A DNA stretch of 64,000 nucleotides from Phocaeicola faecicola (GCF_013618865.1 NZ_JABSOE010000006.1:1-64000); one strand, 5' to 3'. Positions 26,301-36,453 are shown, counted from the stretch's first letter. Translations and numbers: made by a program. Notes: generated by a model from the letters alone, not told the origin.

Positions 26301-26729
26301 ATGAGCAGAATTTTAGCAATTGATTATGGAAGAAAGCGGACGGGAATTGCCGTGACAGATCCGATGCAGATTATTGCCAGCGGACTGACCACCGTACCGA
26401 CCCATCAGCTGATGGATTTTCTGATGAAATACGTGCAGCAGGAAAAGGTGGAACGTATTATTATCGGACATCCCAAGCAGATGAATAATGAGGATTCGGA
26501 GAATATGAAGAATATTGTTCCGTTCATGAACCGTCTGAAAAAGCAGTTGCCGGATATTCCGGTGGAACTGGTGGATGAGCGTTTTACTTCTGTACTGGCG
26601 CATCAGGCCATGCTGACAGGAGGACTGAAGAAGAAGGACAGACAGAATAAGGCATTGGTGGATGAAATCAGTGCGACGATTATTCTGCAATCATATATGG
26701 AATCTAGAAAATTTAATAACCAACTCTAA
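26301..26729 (+). CDS. ruvX: YqgF/RuvX Holliday-junction-resolvase-like nuclease
   Basis: A 142-aa RNase H-fold protein starting MSRILAIDYGRKRTGIAVTD, with first Asp in AIDYG, a central IIIGHPKQMN strand and the acidic VELVDERFTS and VDEISATIIL segments. The family is implicated in 16S rRNA 5'-end maturation. The ATG at 26301 is chosen over one four codons upstream, which would overlap the -7 box. def begins 15 nt downstream. Confidence 0.92.
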   Translation: MSRILAIDYGRKRTGIAVTDPMQIIASGLTTVPTHQLMDFLMKYVQQEKVERIIIGHPKQMNNEDSENMKNIVPFMNRLKKQLPDIPVELVDERFTSVLAHQAMLTGGLKKKDRQNKALVDEISATIILQSYMESRKFNNQL

Positions 26730-26744
26730 CTCTAAAGAATAATT

Positions 26745-27299
26745 ATGATTTTACCTATTTATGTATATGGACAGCCTGTGCTCCGTCAGGAGGCGCAGGA
26801 TATTACTCCGGATTATCCGAACCTGAAAGAACTGATTACTAACATGCACGAAACCATGGACCGTGCCGACGGTGTGGGACTGGCTGCACCGCAGATCGGA
26901 TTGCCGATTCGTGTGGTAGTGGTTAATTTGGATGTGCTTTCGGATGACATGCCTGAGTTCAAGGGATTCCGTAAAGCGTATATCAACCCTCATATCCTGG
27001 AAACGGAAGGTGAACTGGTTTCCATGGAGGAAGGCTGTCTGAGCTTGCCGGGAATTCACGAGACGGTAAAGCGTCCCGACCGTATTCACGTAACTTACCT
27101 GGATGAGGATATGAATCCGCACGACGAGTGGGTAGAAGGCTATCTGGCACGGGTAATGCAGCATGAGTTTGACCACCTGGACGGAACCATGTTCATCAAT
27201 CATCTTTCTGCTCTCCGCAAACAGATGATAAAGGGAAAACTGAATAATATGCTGAAGGGCAAAGCCCGTTGTTCTTACAAGGTGAAGACTGTGAAATGA
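26745..27299 (+). CDS. def: Peptide deformylase
   Basis: A 184-aa metallo-hydrolase removing the formyl group from nascent proteins. All three family motifs are complete: GVGLAAPQ (43-50), EEGCLSLPG with metal ligand Cys98, and QHEFDHLDG with His140, Glu141 and His144. It is co-transcribed with ruvX and its stop overlaps the start of the TPR gene (ATGA at 27296-27299). Confidence 0.96.
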   Translation: MILPIYVYGQPVLRQEAQDITPDYPNLKELITNMHETMDRADGVGLAAPQIGLPIRVVVVNLDVLSDDMPEFKGFRKAYINPHILETEGELVSMEEGCLSLPGIHETVKRPDRIHVTYLDEDMNPHDEWVEGYLARVMQHEFDHLDGTMFINHLSALRKQMIKGKLNNMLKGKARCSYKVKTVK

Positions 27300-29302
27300 T
27301 TCGGAATTTATTGAATATAATTGTCGCTGCTTTTTTTCTTCCGGTAGTGTCAGTGGCCCAGATCAATACTGACCGGGTGATGACTATCGGAAGAAATGCG
27401 CTCTATTTTGAGGATTATGTTCTTTCTATCCAATATTTTAATCAGGTAATCAATGCGAAGCCGTATTTGGCGGAGCCTTATTTCTACAGGGGACTTGCCA
27501 AGATGAATCTGGATGATTATCAGGGAGCCGAGGCGGACTGTTCGGAGGCTATCGACCGGAATCCGTTTGTGCCGAATGCGTATCAGATCAGAGGAATCTC
27601 GCGTATCCGCCAGAAGAATTATCAGGGGGCCATACAGGATTATGAAAAGGCACTGACGCTGGATCCTGAGAATGTGGGTCTCTGGCATAATCTGGCTCTT
27701 TGCAGAATGCAGGAGGAGGATTTTGTGCAGGCGAAGGCCGACCTGGATACGCTGATCCGGATTGCCCCCCGTTATACGGATGCCTATCTGATGCGAACGG
27801 AGGTTTCCCTGAAGCAGAAGGATACTCTTCAGGCCATGACGGATGCCGACCGGGCAATCGAAATGGACCGTTACAATCCCGATACCTGGGCTTCGCGGGG
27901 AATGCTTTTCCTGCAGCGTAATAAGTTTCCGGATGCAGAGAGCGACCTGACGGAGGCGATTCGTCTTTCGGTGAAGAATGCGGGGCTGTTTATCAACCGT
28001 GCCTTGTCGCGTTATCATCAGAATAACCTGCGCGGGGCGATGAGTGATTATGATATTGCACTGGATATTGACAAGAACAATTTCATCGGACATTACAACC
28101 GGGGATTGCTTCGTGCACAGGTGGGAGACGATAACCGGGCGATTGAGGACTTTGATTTCGTGCTGAATATGGAGCCGGATAACATGATGGCTACCTTTAA
28201 CCGGGGTGTGCTGCGGGATAAGACCGGCGACTGCCGTGGGGCAGTATCCGATTATTCCCGGGTGTTGGAGGAATATCCTAATTTCCTTCAGGGGTATCAG
28301 TACCGTGCGCAGGCTCTTCGTAAACTGGGAGATTTGAAGGGGGCTGATGCGGATGAGTTCAAGGTGCTGAAAGCCCAGCTGGATGCACAGAACGGAAAAA
28401 GCAGTCAGCAGACGGCATCGGCCGACAAGACCCGTAAGAAGTCGGATAAGAACATGAACAACTACCGTAAGATGGTGGTGGCCGATACGGATGAGGAGAC
28501 TTCCAGATACAAGACGGATTATCGCGGAAGAGTACAGGATAAGAATGTGACGATTCTTCCTCAGCCGATGTTCGTTCTCAGTTACTACGAGCGTGCGGAC
28601 GAGGTGAGACGGCAGATTAATTATTCCAAATACATCGATGACCTGAATAACCGTCATGTGCTTCCGGAGCGTTTGTTGCTGACCAACAGTGAGGTCTCGC
28701 TGACTGAAAGTCAGGTGAAGCATCATTTTGCCAGCATCGACAAGAATACGGAAAAGATTGTGAATGATCCGGGGAATGCATTGAATTATTATGCCCGTGC
28801 CATGGATTTCTATCTGGTACAGGATTTTGATAATGCTTTGCGCGACCTGGACAGTGCGATTGTAAAAGATCCTTCGTTCTTCCCGGCTTATTTCAGCCGT
28901 GCGGTGATTCACTACAAGCAACTGGAATACCGTAAACGGGATACGGGATATGAAATGAAGACTGGAGAGGAAGCGGCTCCTGCAGTAAGGGCTCTGGATT
29001 ATGCCATGGTACGCCGCGACCTGGATAAGGTGATTGAGCTGAATCCGGATTTTATCTACGCGTATTATAACCGTGCGAATATTCTGGCCGTGATGAAGGA
29101 TTACCGGGCTGCTTTGGTGGATTATAATAAGGCCATCGAGCTGGATCCGCGTTTTTCGGAGGCGTATTACAACCGCGGACTTACGAATATCTTCCTGGGT
29201 AATAACCGTCAGGGTATTCAGGATTTGAGTAAGGCGGGAGAGTTGGGTATATTCTCGGCCTATAATGTAATCAAGCGCTTTACGACGGTTGAAGAGAAGT
29301 AA
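27296..29302 (+). CDS. Secreted or periplasmic TPR-repeat protein
   Basis: A 668-aa protein from ATG 27296, which overlaps the def stop by 4 nt; the upstream alternative lies inside def. A signal peptide ([16 protein letters not shown]) is followed by about ten TPR units in two blocks (residues about 25-340 and 475-660) separated by a polar basic linker ([16 protein letters not shown] and neighbours). Repeats such as [22 protein letters not shown] are canonical. It probably scaffolds an envelope complex. The ruvX-def-TPR arrangement may be only transcriptional. It ends before a terminator at 29340-29383. Confidence 0.88.
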   Translation: MIRNLLNIIVAAFFLPVVSVAQINTDRVMTIGRNALYFEDYVLSIQYFNQVINAKPYLAEPYFYRGLAKMNLDDYQGAEADCSEAIDRNPFVPNAYQIRGISRIRQKNYQGAIQDYEKALTLDPENVGLWHNLALCRMQEEDFVQAKADLDTLIRIAPRYTDAYLMRTEVSLKQKDTLQAMTDADRAIEMDRYNPDTWASRGMLFLQRNKFPDAESDLTEAIRLSVKNAGLFINRALSRYHQNNLRGAMSDYDIALDIDKNNFIGHYNRGLLRAQVGDDNRAIEDFDFVLNMEPDNMMATFNRGVLRDKTGDCRGAVSDYSRVLEEYPNFLQGYQYRAQALRKLGDLKGADADEFKVLKAQLDAQNGKSSQQTASADKTRKKSDKNMNNYRKMVVADTDEETSRYKTDYRGRVQDKNVTILPQPMFVLSYYERADEVRRQINYSKYIDDLNNRHVLPERLLLTNSEVSLTESQVKHHFASIDKNTEKIVNDPGNALNYYARAMDFYLVQDFDNALRDLDSAIVKDPSFFPAYFSRAVIHYKQLEYRKRDTGYEMKTGEEAAPAVRALDYAMVRRDLDKVIELNPDFIYAYYNRANILAVMKDYRAALVDYNKAIELDPRFSEAYYNRGLTNIFLGNNRQGIQDLSKAGELGIFSAYNVIKRFTTVEEK

Positions 29303-29339
29303 GTTGCAACGATACATACGGTTTTGAAAGCTGAGTAAA

Positions 29340-29383
29340 GGGTGGTGGGGCGCTGAAAGAAGCGACCGCCACTCTTTTTTTGT
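29340..29383 (+). terminator. Terminator of ruvX-def-TPR operon
   Basis: GTGGTGGGGCGC around 29342-29353 pairs imperfectly with GCGACCGCCAC (29362-29372), followed by CTCTTTTTTTG. The rest of the 306-nt gap up to the next gene shows only a -7 box. Confidence 0.65.
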
Positions 29384-29575
29384 TGTGTCCGAAGGCCTTT
29401 GAGAAAGGAAAATGGGCTAGAGGCCGCCATGAGCTGCAATGTCTGATAGGGAGATGTGCCCGGCTGTATTTTTTTATGCTCGGATAATCTCTCTTTTTGT
29501 TGGTTTAATACACTGAACGGGCCTTTTATGCCGTCATGCCCGAAAAACTGAATTTTTATTCTCCTTCTGAACGAG

Positions 29576-29583
29576 TACCTTTG
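29576..29583 (+). promoter_or_regulatory. Candidate -7 box for 146-aa lipoprotein gene
   Basis: TACCTTTG matches TAnnTTTG, 25 nt before the ATG at 29609. Confidence 0.5.
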
Positions 29584-29608
29584 TGTCAACGGTTTAAAAT
29601 TAGAAGCT

Positions 29609-30049
29609 ATGAAAAAGTTGATTTATTTGTTGCTCATGATGGTGCCTGTCTTGTTGGGAGCCTGTAGTAAAGATGATGAAGGAGGGGAAATCGGTGATGT
29701 CACTTTATTGTATGGCACCTGGGATCCTGTACACGTAACCGGACACGAAGGGGTAGGAGGCACTTATGAAGAATGGGATATGGACGTGGTAGCTGCATCC
29801 AATACCTGCGATCCCAGCAGAATCATTATCGGTGAGTCTAGTCTGGAGTTTCACTATTATGAGGATGGCTGGCACTTGGGACGTTCCTTTTCGGGGTGGA
29901 GACTGGAAGGCGACCGGTTGTATATAGGTACAGAAGCCGACGGATGGGGCAGCATGAAAGTAATTAGTCTGACCGCAACCGAATTGGTGATGGAAGACAG
30001 TGATGATGATTACTGGGAACGGGTAACGTATCATAAAGTGGCTAATTAA
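29609..30049 (+). CDS. Small lipocalin-like lipoprotein
   Basis: A 146-aa lipoprotein with lipobox Cys19 (VLLGAC) and a compact beta-rich domain: LYGTWDPVHVTGHEG, then SLEFHYYEDGWHLG, WRLEGDRLYIGTEAD and a terminal LVMEDSDDDYWERVTYHK. The GTW start and alternating strands resemble the lipocalin-like (DUF4923/DUF5004 type) lipoproteins of Bacteroides. Function unknown. Monocistronic, with its own -7 box and a downstream terminator. Confidence 0.7.
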   Translation: MKKLIYLLLMMVPVLLGACSKDDEGGEIGDVTLLYGTWDPVHVTGHEGVGGTYEEWDMDVVAASNTCDPSRIIIGESSLEFHYYEDGWHLGRSFSGWRLEGDRLYIGTEADGWGSMKVISLTATELVMEDSDDDYWERVTYHKVAN

Positions 30050-30107
30050 GGATAGAGAGTGGAAGAATAGATAGATTATTTCTTTTCTCCGATTCTTTGG
30101 AGAACGT

Positions 30108-30187
30108 AAAAATCATTCCGGATAGATAGGGTAAGGGCCTGAGGACTAGGCAGGCTGTTGACTGTATCTGTCGGGGATGATTTTTTT
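30108..30187 (+). terminator. Terminator with unusually long apical part
   Basis: AAAATCATTCCG (30109-30120) pairs with CGGGGATGATTTT (30172-30184) with one bulge, followed by T7. About 50 nt lie in the apical region, which can fold again (CCTG with CAGG). It ends the lipoprotein transcript and precedes the thrS promoter. Confidence 0.6.
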
Positions 30188-30298
30188 GTGTCCGTTGCTG
30201 TCTGTAAAAGGTTTGTAAAATGAAGCGGCTGTTTCTTTTGTTTCTTTATGGATAGAATCATTTTCAATAAAATATTACGGATAACCAAAACTTTTATT

Positions 30299-30306
30299 TA
30301 TTTTTG
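30299..30306 (+). promoter_or_regulatory. Candidate -7 box for thrS operon
   Basis: TATTTTTG matches TAnnTTTG, 30 nt before the thrS ATG at 30337. Confidence 0.55.
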
Positions 30307-30336
30307 CAATTCAAAATAGATAAATACATAAGAACT

Positions 30337-32277
30337 ATGATTAAGATAACATTTCCTGATGGCTCCGTTCGTGAGTACAACGAAGGAGTAACTGGTCTGC
30401 AGATTGCAGAAGGCATCAGTTCTCGTCTGGCACAGGATGTCTTGGCTTGTGGGGTAAACGGCGAGACTATCGATCTGACTCGACCGATTAACGAAGATGC
30501 GAATTTCGTATTGTATAAGTGGGAAGATGAACAAGGAAAGCATGCGTTCTGGCATACAAGTGCCCATTTGCTGGCAGAAGCTTTGCAGGAACTGTACCCG
30601 GGCATTCAGTTCGGTATCGGTCCGGCTATCGAGAACGGATTCTATTACGATGTAGATCCGGGAGATGCAGTGATCAAGGAAGGTGACCTGCCTGCTATCG
30701 AAAAGAAAATGGCAGAACTGGCTGCAAAGAAAGAAACACTGGTCCGTACCAGCATTGCCAAGGAAGATGCCTTGAAGATGTTTGGTGAGAGAGGCGAGAC
30801 TTATAAGTGCGAGCTGATTTCTGAACTGGAAGACGGACATATCACTACTTATACTCAGGGTGCGTTTACCGACCTCTGCCGTGGTCCGCACTTGGCTTCA
30901 ACGGCTCCTATCAAGGCTATCAAGCTGTTGTCTGTAGCCGGAGCATACTGGAGAGGACAGGAAGACCGCAAGCAGATGACACGTATCTACGGTATTACCT
31001 TCCCTAAGAAGAAAATGTTGGATGAATACCTTACTTTATTGGAAGAGGCCAAGAAACGTGACCACCGTAAGATCGGTAAGGAAATGGACCTCTTCATGTT
31101 TTCTGATACAGTAGGTAAGGGATTGCCGATGTGGTTGCCGAAGGGTACTGCCTTGCGTATCCGCCTGCAGGATTTCCTGCGCCGCATTCAGGCCCGTTAC
31201 GATTATCAGGAAGTAATGTGTCCTCCTATCGGTAACAAGCTGTTGTATGTGACTTCCGGTCACTATGCTAAATACGGTAAGGATGCTTTCCAGCCTATCC
31301 ATACTCCGGAAGAAGGTGAGGAATACTTCTTGAAACCGATGAACTGTCCTCATCACTGTATGATTTACAAGAACTCACCGCGTTCATACCGTGACCTGCC
31401 TTTGCGTCTGGCTGAATTCGGTACGGTATGCCGTTACGAACAGAGTGGTGAGTTGCACGGACTGACTCGTGTACGTAGCTTTACTCAGGATGATGCGCAT
31501 ATCTTCTGCCGTCCTGACCAGGTGAAGGATGAGTTCCTGCGTGTAATGGATATCATCTCTATCGTGTTCAGTTCTATGGGACTGGCTAACTTTGAAGCAC
31601 AGATTTCTTTGCGCGACAAAGTGAACCGCGACAAGTACATCGGTAGTGATGAAAACTGGGAAAAGGCTGAACAGGCTATCATCGAGGCTTGCCAGGAAAA
31701 AGGTCTGCCGGCTAAGGTAGAATATGGTGAAGCTGCATTCTACGGTCCGAAACTCGACTTCATGGTGAAGGATGCTATCGGCCGTCGCTGGCAGCTGGGT
31801 ACCATCCAGGTTGACTACAACTTGCCGGAACGCTTCCAGTTGGAATACATGGGTTCTGACAACCAGAAACACCGTCCGGTTATGATTCACCGTGCTCCGT
31901 TCGGTTCAATGGAACGTTTCGTTGCCGTATTGATTGAACACACTGCCGGTAAGTTCCCGTTGTGGCTGACTCCGGATCAGGTGGCTATCCTGCCTATCTC
32001 TGAAAAATTCAATGACTACGCCAACCAGGTTCGTCTGGAACTGGCAAAGAGCGATATCCGTGCCATTGTCGACGAACGTAACGAAAAGATCGGCCGTAAG
32101 ATTCGTGACAACGAAATGAAACGTATTCCTTACATGCTGATTGTGGGCGAAAAAGAAGCCGAAAACGGCGAAGTTGCTGTCCGCAAGCAGGGTGAAGGCG
32201 ACAAAGGAACCATGAAAATCGAAGAATTTGCAAAAAATATTGCAGAAGAAGTTCATAATATGATAAATAAATGGTAA
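30337..32277 (+). CDS. thrS: Threonyl-tRNA synthetase
   Basis: A 646-aa class II synthetase from ATG 30337 ([18 protein letters not shown]). Domains in order: TGS (1-60), editing SAD domain with [11 protein letters not shown] (HxxxH near 70) and [10 protein letters not shown] (CxxxH), catalytic core (about 240-535) with [11 protein letters not shown] zinc-site region and [25 protein letters not shown], and an anticodon-binding domain to the end. It charges tRNA-Thr and edits Ser. It starts the thrS-infC-rpmI-rplT operon. Confidence 0.97.
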   Translation: MIKITFPDGSVREYNEGVTGLQIAEGISSRLAQDVLACGVNGETIDLTRPINEDANFVLYKWEDEQGKHAFWHTSAHLLAEALQELYPGIQFGIGPAIENGFYYDVDPGDAVIKEGDLPAIEKKMAELAAKKETLVRTSIAKEDALKMFGERGETYKCELISELEDGHITTYTQGAFTDLCRGPHLASTAPIKAIKLLSVAGAYWRGQEDRKQMTRIYGITFPKKKMLDEYLTLLEEAKKRDHRKIGKEMDLFMFSDTVGKGLPMWLPKGTALRIRLQDFLRRIQARYDYQEVMCPPIGNKLLYVTSGHYAKYGKDAFQPIHTPEEGEEYFLKPMNCPHHCMIYKNSPRSYRDLPLRLAEFGTVCRYEQSGELHGLTRVRSFTQDDAHIFCRPDQVKDEFLRVMDIISIVFSSMGLANFEAQISLRDKVNRDKYIGSDENWEKAEQAIIEACQEKGLPAKVEYGEAAFYGPKLDFMVKDAIGRRWQLGTIQVDYNLPERFQLEYMGSDNQKHRPVMIHRAPFGSMERFVAVLIEHTAGKFPLWLTPDQVAILPISEKFNDYANQVRLELAKSDIRAIVDERNEKIGRKIRDNEMKRIPYMLIVGEKEAENGEVAVRKQGEGDKGTMKIEEFAKNIAEEVHNMINKW

Positions 32278-32380
32278 CTTTGCAACCGTTTGCGGAAATA
32301 AGGCAATTTATTTCTGCAAACTGATAAACGAAACAGGAAAATTTATAAATCAAAAACAAACAAAGGAATAGAAATATTTA

Positions 32381-32977
32381 ATGAAGAATGACAGTTTAAA
32401 AGGGCAACACCGGATCAATGAACAGATTCGCGCCAAAGAAGTCCGCATTGTAGGAGATGATATTGAATCAGCAGTTTATCCAATTAGTCAGGCATTGAAA
32501 ATGGCTGAAGAACATGGAGCTGATTTGGTCGAGATTTCACCTAATGCTGTTCCTCCAGTTTGTAGAATTATAGATTATTCTAAGTTCCTTTATCAGTTGA
32601 AGAAGCGTGCAAAGGAACAGAAGGCGAAGCAGGTGAAGGTCAATGTGAAAGAAATCCGTTTCGGACCTCAGACCGACGAGCACGATTATAACTTCAAGCT
32701 GAAACATGCCATCGGCTTCCTGCAGGATGGTGATAAAGTGAAGGCTTATGTATTCTTCAAAGGACGTTCCATCCTTTTCAAAGAGCAGGGTGAAGTGCTG
32801 CTGCTCCGTTTTGCCAACGACCTGGAAGAATATGCGAAGGTAGAGCAGATGCCTTTGCTCGAAGGTAAGCGAATGACTATCTCGCTTTCTCCGAAGAAGA
32901 CTGGAGCAGCTCCGAAGAAACCTGCAGCTGCAGCAGCGCCTAAGGTGCAGAAAAAAGCCGAAGAAACCCAAGAATGA
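32381..32977 (+). CDS. infC: Translation initiation factor IF-3
   Basis: A 198-aa IF-3. The N-terminal domain opens [17 protein letters not shown], a long helix [20 protein letters not shown] connects to the C-terminal domain ending MTISLSPKK. An Ala/Pro/Lys-rich tail of about 25 residues is added, common in Bacteroidetes. The start here is an ordinary ATG, unlike the AUU start used for feedback in E. coli. It sits 103 nt after thrS. Confidence 0.96.
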   Translation: MKNDSLKGQHRINEQIRAKEVRIVGDDIESAVYPISQALKMAEEHGADLVEISPNAVPPVCRIIDYSKFLYQLKKRAKEQKAKQVKVNVKEIRFGPQTDEHDYNFKLKHAIGFLQDGDKVKAYVFFKGRSILFKEQGEVLLLRFANDLEEYAKVEQMPLLEGKRMTISLSPKKTGAAPKKPAAAAAPKVQKKAEETQE

Positions 32978-33047
32978 GAAGATGTGCGTAACGCGCCGGT
33001 ATAGTGCGTTGCCACCCGTGAATAATAATAATTAAAAATTAAACAAG

Positions 33048-33245
33048 ATGCCAAAGATCAAGACTAACTCCGGTGCTAAAAAAAGATTCACTCTTACCGG
33101 AACAGGTAAAATCAAGAGAAAGCACGCTTTTCACAGTCACATTCTGACTAAGAAAACTAAAAAGCAGAAAAGAAACCTTGTACACGCTGGTTTGGTAGAC
33201 AATGCCAACTTGGGTCAGGTTAAGGAACTTCTTTGCATGAAGTAA
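33048..33245 (+). CDS. rpmI: 50S ribosomal protein L35
   Basis: A 65-aa basic protein, [20 protein letters not shown] start, with the conserved [20 protein letters not shown] block and a short C-terminus. Length and sequence are standard for bL35. It lies 70 nt after infC and 104 nt before rplT in the conserved operon. Confidence 0.97.
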   Translation: MPKIKTNSGAKKRFTLTGTGKIKRKHAFHSHILTKKTKKQKRNLVHAGLVDNANLGQVKELLCMK

Positions 33246-33349
33246 TCTTACAAAAGCGTAAACGTATCATTTAAATTATTAACCGAATGTATTAGCCTCA
33301 AGTCCGGTTGAGAAATATCGGCGCTATCATTCAAAAAAGAATTAAAACT

Positions 33350-33700
33350 ATGCCAAGATCAGTAAATCACGTTGCTTCTAGAGCAAGAAGAAAGAAAATT
33401 TTAGGTTTAACCAGAGGTTATTTTGGTGCAAGAAAGAACGTTTGGACCGTTGCTAAAAACACATGGGAAAAAGGTTTGACTTATGCATACCGCGACCGTA
33501 AGAACAAAAAACGTAACTTCCGTGCATTGTGGATCCAGCGTATCAACGCTGCAGCTCGTCTGGAAGGTATGTCTTACTCTAAGTTGATGGGTGCTCTGCA
33601 CAAAGCTGGTATCGAAATCAACCGTAAGGTATTGGCTGATTTAGCAATGAATCATCCGGAAGCTTTCAAGGCTGTAGTTGCTAAAGCTAAAGCTGCTTAA
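33350..33700 (+). CDS. rplT: 50S ribosomal protein L20
   Basis: A 116-aa bL20 from ATG 33350: [37 protein letters not shown] and [20 protein letters not shown] are the family blocks. The upstream start at 33308 would add 14 unrelated residues and is rejected. It closes the operon, followed by a strong terminator and then a 6S RNA gene. Confidence 0.97.
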   Translation: MPRSVNHVASRARRKKILGLTRGYFGARKNVWTVAKNTWEKGLTYAYRDRKNKKRNFRALWIQRINAAARLEGMSYSKLMGALHKAGIEINRKVLADLAMNHPEAFKAVVAKAKAA

Positions 33701-33727
33701 TTGTTGAAATAAACATTTGAGTCATAT

Positions 33728-33759
33728 AAAAAGGACGTCCTGCGGGATGTCCTTTTTTT
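33728..33759 (+). terminator. Terminator of thrS-infC-rpmI-rplT operon
   Basis: AAAAGGACGTCC pairs with GGATGTCCTTTT (one G-U pair) around loop TGCG, followed by T7. Confidence 0.85.
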
Positions 33760-33792
33760 GTGGGGCAGGGGGGAAATAAACGTCCTAAATAT

Positions 33793-33823
33793 TTTGCAGT
33801 ATACTATAAAAGTAGTATATTTG
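33793..33823 (+). promoter_or_regulatory. Near-consensus promoter of 6S RNA gene
   Basis: TTTG at 33793-33796 and TATATTTG at 33816-33823 are separated by 19 bp, the ideal Bacteroidetes -33/-7 arrangement. Transcription should start near 33829. Confidence 0.75.
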
Positions 33824-33828
33824 TAATA

Positions 33829-34020
33829 CAAAAATGGAGCCGCACTTGCAGAATCGGGAAACTTATCAAATTTATTAGAAATACCGAGAACAGCTTCATC
33901 TTCCAATGGCGGGCCACGCCTTCGGGTAGCATTTATGCCGGTGGATTACAAAGGGGGAGAGCACTCAAAACATGTCTTTCGGAGTTTCGTCACGCCTCGG
34001 GTGCGGCTTTCGTTATATTC
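33829..34020 (+). ncRNA. ssrS: 6S RNA (Bacteroidales-1 type), RNA polymerase regulator
   Basis: No credible protein is encoded, yet a strong promoter precedes the region. The ends pair: AGCCGCAC (33838-33845) with GTGCGGCT (34001-34008), extendable by two G-U pairs; further inside, CGGGAAACT on the 5' side can pair with AGTTTCG on the 3' side, giving a long rod with internal bubbles as in 6S RNA. Position just downstream of rplT is what I remember for the Bacteroidales-1 motif, later equated with 6S RNA. Such RNA mimics an open promoter and sequesters RNA polymerase. The exact 3' end is uncertain; a further hairpin follows at 34022-34066. Confidence 0.75.
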
Positions 34021-34021
34021 T

Positions 34022-34066
34022 AAAGCAAGGAATCTTGTCAAATCATTTTACAGGGTTCTTTGCTTT
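34022..34066 (+). terminator. Hairpin after 6S RNA
   Basis: AAAGCAAGGAA (34022-34032) pairs with TTCTTTGCTTT (34056-34066), 11 bp with one G-U. No long T tail follows, so termination efficiency is uncertain; the stem itself ends in TTT. Confidence 0.5.
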
Positions 34067-34135
34067 AAATGTATTTATACTATCTATTTGTTAACTTGTA
34101 AATGATGGGGCCGGAGGGGTCCCGACGTAAAAAAC

Positions 34136-35293
34136 ATGAAGAAAAATTTATTGGCCGTTTTGGGAATGAGCAGTCTCATGCTGATTGCCTGTAAGTCCGG
34201 GAATGAAAAGCCGGTGTCTTCCGGTGCCGGAAGCGATACGCTGACCATGCTGGTGGGCAGCTATGCTTCGTCTGCTGAAGAAGGTATAAAAATCTATCGT
34301 TTTAATCAGGAAACCGGGGAGTCGAATTACCTGGGCGGGTTGAAAGGCATCTCGAATCCTTCTTTTCTGACCGTTTTTCCGGATGGAAAAAAAGTCTACG
34401 CAGTCGGAGAAGATGAAACCAGTCAGACAGCTACAGCCAATGCTCTGGCACTGGATGCGGATTCTGCCAGACTGACCTTTCTGAATACCTGTCTTACCCG
34501 GGGAGGAGCTCCCTGTCACATTGCGGTCAGCCCCGATAAACGTTTCGTAGTCACTGCCAACTATATGGGAGGAAGCATTACGGTCTTTCCGTTGGAATCT
34601 TCCGGTCGCCTGGGCGAAGGACATCTCATTCCTTTCACAGGAAAAGGTCCGGATGAAAGCCGGCAGGAACAACCTCATCTGCATCACATCTGGTTTACTC
34701 CCGACGGTAAACTGCTGTTGGCGAATGACCTGGGAACCGACTGCATTCATGCTTTCCCCATCAATACGGCTCAGACATCCGGTAATGAAGGCTATCTGGA
34801 TGAGGCTTCCGCCTTTGACATCCACTTGCCGGCAGCTTCGGGTCCGCGCCATGCCTGTTTCGATGCTGAGGGAAAATTTGCCTATGTAATTACCGAACTT
34901 TCGGGAGAAGTAATCGTACTGTCGTACGACGGAAATACTTTGCAGCCCGTACAGCGGATTCAGGCCGACAGCCTGGGAGCAAAAGGCAGTGCCGATATTC
35001 ATCTGTCGCCCGACGGCAACTTCCTGTATGCATCCAACCGCCTGAAGGGGGACGGACTCGCCATATTCAAGGTCAGTAAAAACGACGGACAGTTGACGAA
35101 GGTCGGTTATCAGTCTACCGGTCTCCATCCGCGGAATTTCATACTCACTCCCAACGGGAAATACCTGCTGGTTGCCTGCCGTGATGCCAATGAGATTGAG
35201 GTATATCTGCGTAACGCACAGACAGGATTGCTGGAAGATACCGGAAAACGCATCGCCATGTCACGTCCGGTATGCATCCGTTGGGTGCCTTAA
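34136..35293 (+). CDS. Lactonase-type beta-propeller lipoprotein (6-phosphogluconolactonase-like)
   Basis: A 385-aa lipoprotein with lipobox Cys19 (LMLIAC). The rest is a seven-bladed propeller of the PF10282 lactonase family: LVGSYASSAEEGIKIYRF, PSFLTVFPDGKKVYAVGE, CHIAVSPDKRFVVTANY, HHIWFTPDGKLLLANDLG, RHACFDAEGKFAYVITEL, DIHLSPDGNFLYASNR and RNFILTPNGKYLLVAC. Cytosolic homologues are 6-phosphogluconolactonases; a lipid-anchored copy would act outside the cytoplasm, so the natural substrate is uncertain. Monocistronic, ends at a long hairpin. Confidence 0.82.
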   Translation: MKKNLLAVLGMSSLMLIACKSGNEKPVSSGAGSDTLTMLVGSYASSAEEGIKIYRFNQETGESNYLGGLKGISNPSFLTVFPDGKKVYAVGEDETSQTATANALALDADSARLTFLNTCLTRGGAPCHIAVSPDKRFVVTANYMGGSITVFPLESSGRLGEGHLIPFTGKGPDESRQEQPHLHHIWFTPDGKLLLANDLGTDCIHAFPINTAQTSGNEGYLDEASAFDIHLPAASGPRHACFDAEGKFAYVITELSGEVIVLSYDGNTLQPVQRIQADSLGAKGSADIHLSPDGNFLYASNRLKGDGLAIFKVSKNDGQLTKVGYQSTGLHPRNFILTPNGKYLLVACRDANEIEVYLRNAQTGLLEDTGKRIAMSRPVCIRWVP

Positions 35294-35312
35294 GGAATCC
35301 TGACAAATACAA

Positions 35313-35375
35313 ACAGACCGCAGGCAGACAGTAGAAAAGGAGTCACTCCCTTGCCACTGTCTGCCTGCGGTCTGT
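35313..35375. terminator. Bidirectional 20-bp hairpin between convergent genes
   Basis: Arms 35313-35332 and 35356-35375 are perfectly complementary over 20 bp with a 23-nt loop. There is no marked T tail on either side. It separates the converging lactonase-like and nuclease genes and probably serves both. Confidence 0.7.
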
Positions 35376-35402
35376 TGTGATATAAAATGTGCAGTTGTCG
35401 GT

Positions 35403-36380
35403 TTAATACGAAGGCATAGACGGAACCAGCGCCTCGATCCGGTTCTCCACCTCATCCGGCAATCTGGAAAAGAAATCCATGCCCGTAACCGATTCTACCG
35501 AGTCTACACTGACCATGTATTTCGAAATGGCCTGGTGATGTGCCTTGTTGTCGAACAGAAATCCCATTGCAATCGGATTTTTCCGGTTGTAGATCAGTAC
35601 CACCTTATAAAACCGGTCGGGCACCGCCACCCGGTTTTTCCCGATACGCTTCGGACTCTTCTGGTCGTATATCGGTCCGCAGGCAATGTGTACCGTTCCG
35701 TACTTCTTGGCCCATTTCCGGCAAATCTCCTCCAGGTCGCCCCAGTCGTCACGGTTCAGTTTCTGATTTTGCGGGCAGATATTGCTCATGTAGAACGATT
35801 CCTGCATGGCCTGCTTGCTCCACTTCATATCGGCGGCAGGAGCCATGTGTCCGCGGTCGTATCCCGAGCCCGTATAGTCGGCATGCACCACCCGGGGTTC
35901 CGGCAGGTCGGGATCGGGTACAAACTTGTCTTTCCGTTCCTCTTTACCCTGTACCTCCTTGCGGGTCAGTTCCCACGCCACCCAGTTGGGTGTCTTATAA
36001 TGCGGATTGTACGAAAGTGAATACCCCAGCCTTTCCAGTCTGATTTCCTCCCGCTTGCGGGTAAGGACAGGAATTTCCAGCCGGTTGATGCTTCCGGCAG
36101 TACCGCTCTGTACGGTGGCAGTCGACGTCTTTTCTTTGAGGGCTTCTCCCACCTTGCCCGATAGCTGACGACCGGTTTCGGTCACCTCTGTCTTGACTTC
36201 CTCCAGCTTGCCTGCCCATTCCTGCTGCAACTCCTTTCCCTGCAGCAATCCGCTGGCCTGCTGTCTGTGCTCATAAGCCCACAGTGCCACCCCGATGAGG
36301 AGCACCAGCAGTATGAATCCTTTCAGTGAACCCGTTGAGCCCTTTCCCTTAGGAGCCTTCTTGCCTTTTCCTTTTGCCAT
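35403..36380 (-). CDS. Membrane-anchored DNA/RNA non-specific endonuclease (NUC1 family)
   Basis: A 325-aa protein. A Lys/Gly-rich N-terminus (MAKGKGKKAPKGKG) precedes one membrane helix (20-36, KGFILLVLLIGVALWAY), then an amphipathic spacer (about 45-95) and a NUC1 ββα-metal nuclease domain (about 115-310). The catalytic DRGH motif is intact (175-178 in YDRGHMAPAADM), with the metal-binding Asn region SNICPQNQKLNRDDW. The N-in orientation suggested by the basic tail puts the nuclease outside the inner membrane, where it could degrade incoming nucleic acid. It heads no clear operon; next gene on the strand is AlaX-like. Confidence 0.88.
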   Translation of the reverse strand: MAKGKGKKAPKGKGSTGSLKGFILLVLLIGVALWAYEHRQQASGLLQGKELQQEWAGKLEEVKTEVTETGRQLSGKVGEALKEKTSTATVQSGTAGSINRLEIPVLTRKREEIRLERLGYSLSYNPHYKTPNWVAWELTRKEVQGKEERKDKFVPDPDLPEPRVVHADYTGSGYDRGHMAPAADMKWSKQAMQESFYMSNICPQNQKLNRDDWGDLEEICRKWAKKYGTVHIACGPIYDQKSPKRIGKNRVAVPDRFYKVVLIYNRKNPIAMGFLFDNKAHHQAISKYMVSVDSVESVTGMDFFSRLPDEVENRIEALVPSMPSY

Positions 36381-36453
36381 ACACTTAATTTTTCCAGTTC
36401 TTGATTTACCCTTGTCCGTTCCGGATGTAATCCTTGGAAACGGACTTTCTTAC

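Noticed and set aside
27350-29317. 655-codon minus-strand frame opposite the TPR gene
   Set aside because: Long open antisense frame arising from codon bias of the repetitive TPR gene; the plus-strand protein is canonical.
33760-34023. 87-codon plus-strand frame over the 6S RNA region
   Set aside because: It starts before the promoter, has no family similarity, and the region is better explained as structured RNA.
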